Assembly: GCA_001839685.1 (NCBI GenBank)
Contig: MLAK01000623.1
Coordinates: forward strand, 26,503 to 89,440
Reading direction: 5' to 3'
Length of the DNA stretch: 62,938 nt
Source of the DNA: Tritrichomonas foetus
Lineage: Eukaryota > Parabasalia > Tritrichomonadida > Tritrichomonadidae
The notes under the pieces are model-generated. The model saw only the letters and a list, made by a program, of their open reading frames with translations, made no database searches and was not told the origin of the DNA. The position numbers were made by a program, and so were the translations under genes. Numbering within the stretch: position 1 is the first letter of the stretch; the number at the start of each line of letters is the position of its first letter. This document shows, one piece after another, positions 20,110 to 30,519 of the stretch.

Positions 20110-21522
20110 TTATGGGTTAATATGATCTGGAGAAACTCCAATTCCATGTGTGCAAAATCCGATACTGCGGAGTTCTTCACGGTTAAGGATATTTCTTCCA
20201 TCAAACACAAATGCTGGTTTCATCATCGAGCTGTATATCTTTGAGTAATCGTAAGTCTTGAAGCAAGGCCATTCTGTCATGACAACAAGGGCATGTGTTG
20301 ATTCTGTGCATTTGTATGGATCATCGAAAACATGAACATTTTTGTCAAATCTTTCTTGGGTGAGTGTATCGTCCAAATATTTCAATTCATCATACATTTG
20401 TTGTTTAGTCACCTTTGGATCATATATGTTAAGAATTGCACCTTCGGCGAGGAGCATGCTACAGACGTAGATTGATGATGATTCACGTGTATCACCAGTA
20501 TCAGCTTTAAAGGCGAATCCAAAAATAGCCAATGTCTTATTCAGCAAAGTATCGAACATTGTATGAACAATATCATTTGCAAACCTCTTACGTTGGTAGT
20601 TATTCATACTAATAACAGAATTCCAATAATTTGCAACTTCTGTTAATCCAAGAGATTCAGCAATATAGACAAGGTTCAAAACATCTTTCTGGAAGCAGCT
20701 TCCACCGAATCCGACAGACGCTTTTAAGAATTTACTGCCAATTCTAACATCAGCTCCACAAGCGCGAGCAACTTCATTGACGTTAGCACCAGTTTTTTCA
20801 CAAATTGCAGAAATTGCATTAATTGATGAAATTCTTTGGGCAAGGAAAGCATTAGCTGTTAATTTTGAGAGCTCTGAAGACCATGTATTAGTGACAAGTA
20901 TCCTTTCGCGTGGGACCCAATGAGCGTAAACTGATATTAAAACATCGGCAGCAGCGCGTCCTGCTGGAGATTCTTCATGACCGATTAGGATCCTGTCTGG
21001 AGCATGAAGGTCATCAATGGCTGTTCCTTCAGCAAGAAATTCTGGATTGGATAATATTTGGAACTTAATGCCGTTTGCTGAGTTTGCATTCAAAACTGTC
21101 TTGATTGAACGTGAGACTCCGACTGGAACTGTACTTTTTTCGACGACGATTGTATTTTTGGTCGCATATTTTCCGATCGTTCTAGCGGCGGATTCGACAT
21201 AGTCAATAAGAGCTGCCTTACCAGCACCTGTTCCGACGAGTTTTGTTGGTGTTCCGACTGCAATAAAAATGAGATCAGCAATTTCAATAGCAGATTTGAT
21301 GTCTGTGGAAAAATGAAGGTTGCGCTGTCTGCATGATTCGACTATTTCTTCGAGTTTTGGCTCCTTAATTGGGAGTGGAGAGTGTTTCCAGGCTTCGATT
21401 TTTCTTTCATCGACATCAACAACAGTAACTTCAATGTCTGGGCATTTTTCGGCAATAACAGCCATTGTAGGTCCTCCTACATATCCTGCGCCAACGCAAA
21501 CAATGTTTTTAACTGTTGTCAT
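20110..21522 (-). CDS. UGDH: UDP-glucose 6-dehydrogenase
   Basis: 470 residues. It oxidises UDP-glucose twice with NAD+ to UDP-glucuronate in the cytosol, feeding surface glycan synthesis. The N-terminal Rossmann motif is GAGYVGGPTM (residues 11-20). The family signatures EKSTVPVGVS, SNPEFLAEGTAI and DRILIGHE are present. The catalytic cysteine is in VGFGGSCFQKD at Cys276, the same number as in human UGDH. The C-terminal UDP-binding segment includes FAFKADTGDTRESSS. Length and all key residues look intact. Codon use is slightly richer in C-ending codons than neighbours, consistent with good expression. An AACTTTTT motif lies about 90 bases upstream on the reverse strand. Confidence 0.97.
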   Translation of the reverse strand: MTTVKNIVCVGAGYVGGPTMAVIAEKCPDIEVTVVDVDERKIEAWKHSPLPIKEPKLEEIVESCRQRNLHFSTDIKSAIEIADLIFIAVGTPTKLVGTGAGKAALIDYVESAARTIGKYATKNTIVVEKSTVPVGVSRSIKTVLNANSANGIKFQILSNPEFLAEGTAIDDLHAPDRILIGHEESPAGRAAADVLISVYAHWVPRERILVTNTWSSELSKLTANAFLAQRISSINAISAICEKTGANVNEVARACGADVRIGSKFLKASVGFGGSCFQKDVLNLVYIAESLGLTEVANYWNSVISMNNYQRKRFANDIVHTMFDTLLNKTLAIFGFAFKADTGDTRESSSIYVCSMLLAEGAILNIYDPKVTKQQMYDELKYLDDTLTQERFDKNVHVFDDPYKCTESTHALVVMTEWPCFKTYDYSKIYSSMMKPAFVFDGRNILNREELRSIGFCTHGIGVSPDHINP

Positions 21523-21801
21523 TTGCTTTTCTAAGTGGTTTCTGTGCTTTCAAAAAGTTATTGGAGTTTCTTCTGAACATGATGATTTAAATAATCACTG
21601 TAAAAAAACTTTAAACTTTTTCAATAATTCTGGTATTGAAAGTCTCTCAATATTGGCAAATACTTTTTCGGTTTTTATACGGTCATTGATTCAATGAAAA
21701 AGTTCGTAATCTTCAAAAAAGCTTTATGAAAAACAAGTGAAGTTTAATTTTTTTTTAGATATTTGAATAAATCTTAGAAAATTAAATATGAGAATTTGCC
21801 C

Positions 21802-22257
21802 ATGATTGGACAGGAATTTCACCTTATTTCGATCTTTGGAGGACAAAACCCCATCTACAATAAAATGTCTTCCCGGCAGGACAAAAAAACAGATTATTTG
21901 GCAAATATAAGTGCTGTAAATGAAGCGTCAACAAAGTATGTCCAATTTATTGATGCAATTTCCAAAACAAGATTTTGTGAATGGTTTAATGGGGAAAATA
22001 GTGTAAACTCCTTTCATGAATATATAAAATATCAGCTAGATATAAAAGTAGTAAAGCAGCCATATGTTCTATATCAGATTTTTATTGGTTACCAGCTCAC
22101 TGACATTATCCCACTGAATATCAAGAATAGGGAAGAAATACTTTCAATTTTAAAAGAAAAAGAAGAATTAAATAAATGCAAGCGTTTAAAAAATGACGAT
22201 ATAATTAAAACTTTAGCAGGTGATGATAAACGTATGACAGTACTCTTTGTTCCTTAA
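21802..22257 (+). CDS. Small protein, possibly Sedlin/TRAPPC2-like
   Basis: 151 residues from ATG 21802; two further codons open only through TTG. The start MIGQEFHLISIFGGQNPIYN resembles the first strands of longin-fold TRAPP subunits such as Sedlin (FYFVIVGHHDNPVFE). The middle (AISKTRFCEWFNGENSV) and the predicted alternation of strands and helices are compatible. The length is close to Sedlin (about 140). If right, it belongs to the TRAPP vesicle-tethering complex at the Golgi. The similarity is weak and the alternative is a protein of unknown function. An AAAAAGTT motif lies about 97 bases upstream. Confidence 0.4.
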   Translation: MIGQEFHLISIFGGQNPIYNKMSSRQDKKTDYLANISAVNEASTKYVQFIDAISKTRFCEWFNGENSVNSFHEYIKYQLDIKVVKQPYVLYQIFIGYQLTDIIPLNIKNREEILSILKEKEELNKCKRLKNDDIIKTLAGDDKRMTVLFVP

Positions 22258-22511
22258 GGAAATTTGTTTGTTATAAAAATTACGTATCTTTTTTTCAGCT
22301 TTTCTTTCTTTTCTAATTTTACAAAATATAATTTTCGAAAAATCACGAATGAATCAATATTTGATAATTTTATAAAATATGAAAAAATTAGTATGATTGT
22401 TGTTTGGTTGAGAATAAAAATAAAGAAATTGAATCATATTAAATATTGAATAACATTAAATATTTTACTATGGTGAAAAAAAGAGGTGATTAATGATAAA
22501 ATATAATAAAA

Positions 22512-23291
22512 TCATGTATATCCACGTATCTGCATTGCCTGTGTCGATGTTGAAGATGAAACTCCGTTCACAGTAGGATTTTCTGATCTTTCCTCATCAT
22601 TCTCGACATCATATTTGAAAGAAGTGAAGACAAAAATAGAAATTACTGTTCCTATGAAGTATCCCAAAATGACATCATCTGAATGAGATGTTCTATCACA
22701 TATCCTCGTCACACCAACATATAATGCAAAACAAACGGGCATCAATTTAATAAAGCATGCCATCATATTGAAACTTTTCCAAATCTGGCATAAAAGCATA
22801 GTTAAAAAAACTCCTGATCCCATTGAGATGGTTGCATGGCCAGATGGTAATGACCTGAATTGACTTTTCAATGTGTTCTTATCTAAAACTGACTGGCATT
22901 GTGTATAGGATCCATCACCATCACATAAGGCGATTGTATCTGGGCGTGGTCTTCCAATGAGAATTTTCAATGATGATGAAATCACCATGGCTAGACTAAT
23001 TGCCAAAAAGTAGCATGATAATACTTTGAATATTGATTTCTCTAATTTAAAAATTATCCAAATAGCAATTATTGTTATGGAACAGATAAGCATACATGTA
23101 ATTAGTAAATTTGAATATGTGAATGTTGTTGTTTTCAATGGAGATGAAATATCTGTATTTATATATGGAACAAAATAGTCTGGAAATGATATTGAATCAA
23201 TCCCAAATGAAACAGCAAATAGAATCAAAGCAAAAACCCAATCGACAATTCCATATTCTTTGGAAAATTTGAAAAATGTTTTTAACTCCAT
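22512..23291 (-). CDS. PAP2-family lipid phosphate phosphatase, six membrane segments
   Basis: 259 residues with about six hydrophobic segments. Motif C1 is KILIGRPRP (Lys109-Pro117). Motif C2 is LPSGH (148-152). Motif C3 is in TRICDRTSHSDD (195-206). Lipid phosphate phosphatases dephosphorylate phosphatidate and related lipids at membranes. C3 is atypical: the family form is SRxxxxxHxxxD, whereas here the His (203) lies one residue later and Ser202 takes the usual His place. The cytosolic tail is rich in Ser and Thr. The family is certain; activity is likely but not assured. Confidence 0.92.
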   Translation of the reverse strand: MELKTFFKFSKEYGIVDWVFALILFAVSFGIDSISFPDYFVPYINTDISSPLKTTTFTYSNLLITCMLICSITIIAIWIIFKLEKSIFKVLSCYFLAISLAMVISSSLKILIGRPRPDTIALCDGDGSYTQCQSVLDKNTLKSQFRSLPSGHATISMGSGVFLTMLLCQIWKSFNMMACFIKLMPVCFALYVGVTRICDRTSHSDDVILGYFIGTVISIFVFTSFKYDVENDEERSENPTVNGVSSSTSTQAMQIRGYT

Positions 23292-23485
23292 TTGATTTGA
23301 TTTAATTGAAATCTCAATCTGTCAATGCTAATTCAATTTAAAAAGTTAATAGATGTGATTTTTCCAAGAATTCGATATTGAACGATAGTTAGTCAAAAAG
23401 TTTATATTTATAAATCTATAGGTCAATATTTTCGCCATTAAATTCACCTTATAAATACTTTGACATAATAGAAATTTTTACCAAA

Positions 23486-26400
23486 ATGGAATTTTCCCAG
23501 AATTTTGCCTTTCTCAGCCCTCTTCGAACACTAAACGATTTTAATTATAGTCTATTTTCCGATAATAACGATTTTATCACAACGATATGGCTAATTTTGG
23601 GTCAACTCGATATCGATTCAATTTCTGACGCAGATCTCGAAAGCGTTTCGATGTTTTGGTGTAAATCGGTAATGCTAGCAAGAATAAAAAATTTGATTAT
23701 CAAACCAAAACCAACCAACGCATTATATTTTTCCCATATTTTATGCGCAAAAGTTGCTTTTTCACTTTACAAAAGACTTCGAGCAATAGAAAAACCATCA
23801 TTCGAACCGATTTTCTCTCTTTGTGGAATAAGCGATGACATTTTTAACGATTGTGACGAGCCTCCAATATTTCCCATTAAATTTTCACCAGTTTTTCTTA
23901 AAAATTACCCAATAGTTGAATATTTTCGTCAGCATTCAGATATTCCTAGATATCACCAAATTGTAAGCTGGGTTCTTCGTTTTGATGCTTCATCTGATGA
24001 AATCATCAAAAATGAACTGAAAGATTTTATTGATCCAGATCAAGAATATTTCTTTGATATGGATAAAATAGAAATTACTGATAGTTTTACAAGAGAAATT
24101 GAACTTTCTCTTCTCCCTATTTTAATTATTAGGTATACATTAAATACAATTTTTAATGATAATATTCAACCACCAATTAAGAAACCAGATATATATACAA
24201 AATTAACAGAAAAATTATTATCAGCTGATATAAATCCAAATGATAAATTAAAACTATGCCAGACTTTTATTTATGTTTCAGGTGATAAAATTGATCTTCC
24301 ATTTGAATTTTTCATAGATGAAACATTTCCATCATCAATATTGACGTTAATTTTTCTTAGTGATCAATATAATAATGTTGATTTATATAAATTGTTTGAA
24401 AAACAACTCAAAACTCGAAGTTCAATTTTATTTTCTATTCCACATATGAAATGTATCGATGATTTTAACAAATTTAGAGATTTTTTGAATTCCAAGTCAT
24501 ATTCAGATTCTTGGATCAATGAACTTAAAGGTTATCTATTAATTAAAGATCCAGTAGAAAAACTTGTTCAACAATCTTTAACTGGAAATGCTATTGCTTC
24601 AAAACAGCTTTTAAGCCAGCCAGAGTGTCTCCAATTTTTGACACCCGAAAAGTCAATTTTACATCAAATTTTGACTGTTTTACTGTCGGATTCCATGACA
24701 AAATTGCCAGAAAACCCTGAAAAAACCAATGTTACTGCAGCTGTTATTTATAAATCACTTCAATTAAAGACGTCAATTGATTTCGCTCCAATTATCGTTT
24801 CACTTCACCAATATTTAACTGAACAAATTGATCTTATTGCAAAATCAAAGAATTTTGCTCATTTAGTTTTCGCTGGATTCCCTCCACCTGAAGCAAATGG
24901 TGGTATTTTGATTGTTATTCCGCATGAATCAAGAGATTTAATTGTTGATTTATCAAAAGATCCAATTTCCCTCATTTTCTTAAATATTTATATGATTATC
25001 TATGCAATTGATATCACGAACACAAACATATTATTTGATGACAAAGTTTCTACTGATTGTTTGGTCGATATTTTTGCAGATTATTCCTTGAATTTCTTTT
25101 ATGGAACACATTTGTATTCATTAATTCAGCCTTTATTTAATCGATTCAACAAGCAAGGGAAAGTTTTGGATTTTGATGAAATTCTCATGAAGAGGAAAGC
25201 TTTTCATATTCTTCAAGCATTTCAAGATAAAAATGAAAGAAGTAAAGTTCTCGATTTAATTCAACCTTCAATTTCCAATACCAAAAATGATGAACTTGTT
25301 TCAAAGCTTACTTCATTTTTTGTAAGTGATTCTGATCTTGATTCCCTTTCAAAATTGATTTCTGTTGCATCAAATTCAACACAAGTAATAATTAATGCCT
25401 TAGATAAAGATTCACAAAAAAATATATTAGAATTGATTATCGAAAAAGATGATCATGACCTTCTTCAAAAAGTTGTACCATTACTAATTCAATCTGATGA
25501 AAGCCTCTTTGAATTTTTAGGTGAGACTGCAATGAAAAAGCCAAAATTAATTACACCATTGTTTTCATCATGTAATTTTTCAAATGAAAACTTTTTGAAA
25601 TCAATTGTTTCATTTTCTGGTGAAATTTCTGTTGATTTTGCAAATCTTTTAAGGAAATTAATCAAATCTTTCCTTGTATATAATTGCACACGAAGAAATA
25701 CAGAAGTTATACCGAAAATAAACATTAGTTGGGGTGATGCTGAAACACATGAAAGAATAGATCCATGGGCATTCCCTGAAAAAGTTGAATCAAAACATTT
25801 CATTGGAACTGGAGCTGTTTTCGCTTGTTATACATGTGGAATTACTGGTGATAACTATCTCTGTTTAAATTGTGCACTTAAATGCCATAAAAATCACGAT
25901 ATCACATATTCTAAATTAATTGAAGCAACAACTTGCAACTGTATCAACTGTTGCTTAAACAAACCAGAAACAATTGAAGAATCAAAATCACCATCAGAAG
26001 AAACTGCTACGAAAGAATCTAATAACGAAAACGCATTTAAGGACGATAATAAAGATGAAAATCAAGAAATGAATAAAAATATTTGTGAGATGAAAACTGT
26101 TGATCCTTCAACTTTGTTGAAATTGTGTTCATCTTTATTGAATTCACAAATTCAGAAACCACCAAATCCATTACAAATAACTAGATTTTCTGGTGATATT
26201 TTAAATATTGACATTACCACATATAAATCAATAATTGTTCCAACAAAACTTAAATTTGCGCCAATTCAGTCACCAAAATTAATTGATATGCAAGCAATGA
26301 CGAGTGAACTTACGAGCAGGAATTTCATTAATCATTTCTTTAAACGATCAGTTGCATATCCAATGTTTACAGCCATTGTTGGTGGTCCTTTCTGTAACAT

Positions 26401-28261
26401 TTTAGTTGTTTGCTCAGGAAACCTTTTAACTTCATATAATATGTCAACAATGCAACAACTCAGTTCCTATAAGCTTTCACATTATGGCTTAGTTATTTCA
26501 TTTTGTCCACTTGATCAATCGATCTTTGCTGTTGCCTCACTTCATCATGTAATGATCCTTTCTATTACAGAAGATGGTGTCTTTAGTGAAACTGATGAAA
26601 TTGAACTCATGCTAGATGCAATTGGTCAACATATATTTGTCGATTCGATCGCTTGGATCCCTCTTGCTGCTTTACAACTTGCTGTTGTTTGTAACAGTTT
26701 TATAAAAATTTATGATATCCCAACTGATCGATTTTCACCAATTGCTTGTTTCACAATTGATCAACCTGATTATTTCACATCTGCTTGTTTTGTTGAGCAT
26801 GATGACGAATGTTACGGTTTATTTGCAATGTCAACAGGAAAAATTGCTATACAAAATTGTAATGTTGATGCAGCAGATGGTCCAATTCCATTAACCAAAT
26901 TTGCTCATCTTCCTTATTTCAATAGAAATGTAACAATTTCTTATTGTTCTGAAAATGATCTTTTTTTCCTTTCTGCACCAGATATACCTTTATACATCAT
27001 GCGCCTGAATGAAATATTTAGCGAAAAGCCCAAATATTTAACGATAAATTTACAAAAATATTCTGTTAATTTGTATTTTGTTTTTAATACAAATGCATTA
27101 CATTTCTTTGTAAATCCTTTATCAGGTGCTATTGTTACAATTGAATTCACTGATTCAGAAATTGAAGTTTCTTCACTCTCACAAAACATTCCAGTTGGAA
27201 ATCTTCCACTTTTTGATCGATCAATTGCAACACTTACTACATTTAATATGGAAGGTGAACTTCATGCAATTGGTCAAAGTGGAAAAATATTATCGCTTCA
27301 ATCAGCAGACATTAATGATGAACAAGAAGATGACGATTCTGAAGAAGAAGAAAACAGCGTATGTGATATGTCATTAATTAACTCTTCATTTAGTGTTCCT
27401 GCCACTTTTTGGACAACTACAACAGTTTGTAAATCATCTATTGATGTTACATCTCCTGGAATTCCAGGTGATTATTCAAATTTGATTTCTGGTAATAGAT
27501 TTACATTTCCTGGTCAACTAATGAAGAAAGCACTTGATATCTCATTAAAAGATGATAATTCTTTGATTCTTGGCTTTCGAATATATGCTGGATCAAGTAG
27601 CCACAAGCACAGGCCACCTTTTGCCAAAATCTTCGGAAGGAAACATGTTTTCACTGGCCCAAGAAGTGTTTTGATTCCATTGAAGCCTGACGAAATTGGT
27701 CCAAGAAAACATTATCGAATTAATTTCGGAAGTAACAATAACAACGATATTTGCATTGATGGACTTGATGTTTTTACTTTACCAGTAATTCGACTTAGTC
27801 GAAAATATACTGTTCAATCACGTGAATTTGATTGGATGAAAGATTCGACAGATATTTTTGATTTCTCTGACTCATTGCACATAATGCGCACGAATGATTT
27901 CATTAGTGAATTAATTGGGCGTGTTTCTGCATCAATTCCAGAATTTTTGGTAGATGATAAAACCATAGAATTTTTAGTTGAAATTCTGTATACCAAACCT
28001 GAAGTTGCTTTAGCTGCAAGAAGAATTTTAATTAAAGGCTCTCCTCCAGATGCAAAAAATAGAGTTCTTCAAATTTGGGCAAATATAATTTCAAGGTTGG
28101 TTAATGAAAAGAAAATAAATGAAAAACAATGGCCACTTCTTTGGAGAGATGTAGCTCTTCTTCCCAAGACATTACGAACCCAAATCACCCCTTTGATTTG
28201 GAAATCGCAGCCACAAGTTTCAGGAACATTTTCAATAATGACTGCTTTCTTTACTGAATAA
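23486..28261 (+). CDS. UBR-box protein, UBR4-like
   Basis: 1591 residues. The N-terminal about 740 are alpha-solenoid. A cysteine/histidine-rich UBR box follows at about 771-820: CYTCGITGDNYLCLNCALKC, then HKNHD and CNCINCC, the zinc ligand order of UBR boxes that read N-degrons. An acidic linker follows (rich in Glu, Asn and Asp). A beta-rich region at about 950-1290 (for example AIVGGPFCNILVVCSGN) looks like a WD/propeller, as in UBR4. The C-terminus has a second beta domain (residues around 1320-1430) and helices. UBR4 in animals is about 5000 residues and ends in a hemi-RING; I see no RING here. A compact UBR4 homologue is the best call. Confidence 0.7.
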   Translation: MEFSQNFAFLSPLRTLNDFNYSLFSDNNDFITTIWLILGQLDIDSISDADLESVSMFWCKSVMLARIKNLIIKPKPTNALYFSHILCAKVAFSLYKRLRAIEKPSFEPIFSLCGISDDIFNDCDEPPIFPIKFSPVFLKNYPIVEYFRQHSDIPRYHQIVSWVLRFDASSDEIIKNELKDFIDPDQEYFFDMDKIEITDSFTREIELSLLPILIIRYTLNTIFNDNIQPPIKKPDIYTKLTEKLLSADINPNDKLKLCQTFIYVSGDKIDLPFEFFIDETFPSSILTLIFLSDQYNNVDLYKLFEKQLKTRSSILFSIPHMKCIDDFNKFRDFLNSKSYSDSWINELKGYLLIKDPVEKLVQQSLTGNAIASKQLLSQPECLQFLTPEKSILHQILTVLLSDSMTKLPENPEKTNVTAAVIYKSLQLKTSIDFAPIIVSLHQYLTEQIDLIAKSKNFAHLVFAGFPPPEANGGILIVIPHESRDLIVDLSKDPISLIFLNIYMIIYAIDITNTNILFDDKVSTDCLVDIFADYSLNFFYGTHLYSLIQPLFNRFNKQGKVLDFDEILMKRKAFHILQAFQDKNERSKVLDLIQPSISNTKNDELVSKLTSFFVSDSDLDSLSKLISVASNSTQVIINALDKDSQKNILELIIEKDDHDLLQKVVPLLIQSDESLFEFLGETAMKKPKLITPLFSSCNFSNENFLKSIVSFSGEISVDFANLLRKLIKSFLVYNCTRRNTEVIPKINISWGDAETHERIDPWAFPEKVESKHFIGTGAVFACYTCGITGDNYLCLNCALKCHKNHDITYSKLIEATTCNCINCCLNKPETIEESKSPSEETATKESNNENAFKDDNKDENQEMNKNICEMKTVDPSTLLKLCSSLLNSQIQKPPNPLQITRFSGDILNIDITTYKSIIVPTKLKFAPIQSPKLIDMQAMTSELTSRNFINHFFKRSVAYPMFTAIVGGPFCNILVVCSGNLLTSYNMSTMQQLSSYKLSHYGLVISFCPLDQSIFAVASLHHVMILSITEDGVFSETDEIELMLDAIGQHIFVDSIAWIPLAALQLAVVCNSFIKIYDIPTDRFSPIACFTIDQPDYFTSACFVEHDDECYGLFAMSTGKIAIQNCNVDAADGPIPLTKFAHLPYFNRNVTISYCSENDLFFLSAPDIPLYIMRLNEIFSEKPKYLTINLQKYSVNLYFVFNTNALHFFVNPLSGAIVTIEFTDSEIEVSSLSQNIPVGNLPLFDRSIATLTTFNMEGELHAIGQSGKILSLQSADINDEQEDDDSEEEENSVCDMSLINSSFSVPATFWTTTTVCKSSIDVTSPGIPGDYSNLISGNRFTFPGQLMKKALDISLKDDNSLILGFRIYAGSSSHKHRPPFAKIFGRKHVFTGPRSVLIPLKPDEIGPRKHYRINFGSNNNNDICIDGLDVFTLPVIRLSRKYTVQSREFDWMKDSTDIFDFSDSLHIMRTNDFISELIGRVSASIPEFLVDDKTIEFLVEILYTKPEVALAARRILIKGSPPDAKNRVLQIWANIISRLVNEKKINEKQWPLLWRDVALLPKTLRTQITPLIWKSQPQVSGTFSIMTAFFTE

Positions 28262-28523
28262 TTTTTTGTCTTTTATTATTAAACTGTCATTTAAATTTAT
28301 TCGTTGTTAGTCAAATATATATGAAAAGAAAATCTTATTCTCATTTGAATTTTTCCAATAAAGATGGATGAAATGAAAATAGGTTATAAATTATCTAATA
28401 TTATGTTGTGTACGTTGTAATTCTTGAAATTATATTCTTAGATAGAGAAGCATTAACAATACATCGCACTAATATCAAATAGCACAAACTTGATTTCCAA
28501 TTTAAATATAAAACAATTTTTAT

Positions 28524-30422
28524 TTAATTCATTTCATTCAATGGGACACCAATGTATCGAGCGATCCTTTCCAATTCTTCAACAAGAGTTTCCAATTTCA
28601 GATTATTATGTGTCCCTTCATTTATCTGCTTGACGTAATTTATAGTCTCCATCGATTCAATTCGAACATCATCAATTTTTTGTTGTTCCCTTTCTTTAGC
28701 TTTTTCTTTGGCCTTTTCGAGAAAATAGCTCGGACCTTTTTCATATCTACTTCTTGGATCTTGATTTTCCTCTTTTTCTTCTTTCTTTTGTTTTTCAATT
28801 TCATAACTTTCTTTTTCATTTTCATTATTTTCCAAGAAATTTATTATTCTTTCAGATATTTCATTAATTTTTGCTTTCAACAAAATCATTTTTTCCATTT
28901 CTTTTTGTCCCTTTAAAACAGTTTCCACAAATGCGAGTTTTTTCTCTCTTTGAAGCTCTGTCGACCCTGCATGTTTGACTACAATTGGATCACAGTATAA
29001 ATCTGTGTTTCTGCACCAGAGAGCACCAGTCAGAATCGGAGAAGGTTCTTTGAAAGTTAAGAAACCACCTGCACCTTCTTCAGGCTGTTTAGGGAAACGC
29101 GAAATATTCACTAATTCGAATTTTCCAAGGATATTTGAACAGCCTTCAGGCACATTTTCATAATCGGTGAGGAAATGAACATAATCACACATAGTATTTT
29201 CAAGAAGTGCCGCTTCGGTACAATTCGCACTTTTATAACAAAAGTCTTCAATGACTCCGCCACATTCTACATATGAGTTATAAGGTGAGGAGCGTGTCAG
29301 ATTTGGAAATTGATAGACAGAAAGGTTTTGCATGTCTTGAAGAGCGTGAATAGCACCAAAAGCAACAGCGTCGAATGCAGGAAGTTCTTTTTTAATTTCT
29401 ATTTCAGTTCCAACAACTTTGGAAATTGTATCAATCAAAAACTGAAAGCGGGAGGCACCACCGAAAATCTGAATCTGATCAATTGGACCATTAATTGCCA
29501 ATTTTATCATTCTTGAGAGAGAGTACAGTTCATCTTCAAATAATTCATCGTAATTTGACAATGAATTTGCTTTAAGAAGTTTTTGGGCTTTTGATGGAGA
29601 AATATTCTTGATTGAAGCAAGTTTCATGGCAAGAATTTGACCACCGCAATTCTCTGTGAATTCATAGGATGTAACATTTGCAAGTGGTGTAGGTGGATTG
29701 GTTGTTTTATTCATTGAAAAATGGCATCGATAGGCCTTTGATGAAGCTGCGCCAATATCGACAAACAAAATGTCTTGTGGTTTTTCAGAGAATCTTTTGG
29801 CGAATCGAATTGAATAAAGAGTTGCAATTGCCTGGTTATCATCAACAGTGCCGTAATAATTCGCTTGGGCAGCCCACATTGCATCATTAATGTCTCTTCT
29901 TTGTTCAAAAGTATAATAAGCAGGAACAGCAACAACTGATCCAGGCATTTGGGTGAACTCTGGAGAAGAAAATATTTCCTTAAATAAGAATCCAAGCATT
30001 TCTGAAGGATCGGCAATATCAGGTGAAGTGAAATGACCAGAAAAAGTGCCTGTGGTAGTATTTTTGATGTCATTTTTGATATGATCTGTAAAATTATTTG
30101 TGATGTGACTTGTTAAGTTTCGACCGATTAAACGTGGAACAAATTCGGAACCTTTTTTTGGATTATTTTTGAGTATCCGTAAAGCGTCGTCTCCGATTTT
30201 GACTTGAGCTCTCAATGATTCGACCATTGTTAAGTGTCTGTTCGGGTATTTTTCTAATTTGAAAGCGACGGCTGATGGAGTCATCATTTTATTTTTGGAG
30301 TTTGGAACGATTCGAATATTGCCATTTATGTCCATAACAGATACCTTAATGTATTGTGTACCTAAGTCAATTGCGCCGTAAGAAGAAAAAGCTATTTGTA
30401 TAAAAAAGAAAAAGAGATTCAT
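28524..30422 (-). CDS. ER-lumenal HSP70-superfamily chaperone, HYOU1/Lhs1-like
   Basis: 632 residues from ATG 30422; the longer frame begins at TTG. A signal peptide (MNLFFFFIQIAFSSYG) leads directly into the ATPase start GAIDLGTQYIKVSV. Other HSP70 nucleotide-binding blocks include VPAYYTFEQRRDINDAMWAA, DDNQAIATLYS, LFVDIGAASSKAY and IQIFGGASRFQFL. The substitution pattern and ER targeting match the GRP170 (HYOU1/Lhs1) branch, a nucleotide-exchange partner of BiP. The C-terminal part contains Cys-rich sequence and a long charged coiled coil (KEKAKEREQQKIDD), and it is shorter than animal HYOU1 (about 1000). No HDEL/KDEL-type ending is present; it ends PLNEMN. Confidence 0.78.
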   Translation of the reverse strand: MNLFFFFIQIAFSSYGAIDLGTQYIKVSVMDINGNIRIVPNSKNKMMTPSAVAFKLEKYPNRHLTMVESLRAQVKIGDDALRILKNNPKKGSEFVPRLIGRNLTSHITNNFTDHIKNDIKNTTTGTFSGHFTSPDIADPSEMLGFLFKEIFSSPEFTQMPGSVVAVPAYYTFEQRRDINDAMWAAQANYYGTVDDNQAIATLYSIRFAKRFSEKPQDILFVDIGAASSKAYRCHFSMNKTTNPPTPLANVTSYEFTENCGGQILAMKLASIKNISPSKAQKLLKANSLSNYDELFEDELYSLSRMIKLAINGPIDQIQIFGGASRFQFLIDTISKVVGTEIEIKKELPAFDAVAFGAIHALQDMQNLSVYQFPNLTRSSPYNSYVECGGVIEDFCYKSANCTEAALLENTMCDYVHFLTDYENVPEGCSNILGKFELVNISRFPKQPEEGAGGFLTFKEPSPILTGALWCRNTDLYCDPIVVKHAGSTELQREKKLAFVETVLKGQKEMEKMILLKAKINEISERIINFLENNENEKESYEIEKQKKEEKEENQDPRSRYEKGPSYFLEKAKEKAKEREQQKIDDVRIESMETINYVKQINEGTHNNLKLETLVEELERIARYIGVPLNEMN

Positions 30423-30519
30423 GATTGATATTAATTTGGCTAAATGTATGGTTAATTTTTTGAATGTCAAATTGGTCAACCTATTAAATACGATAAAATT
30501 TCATTGAATCTCCCGAATA

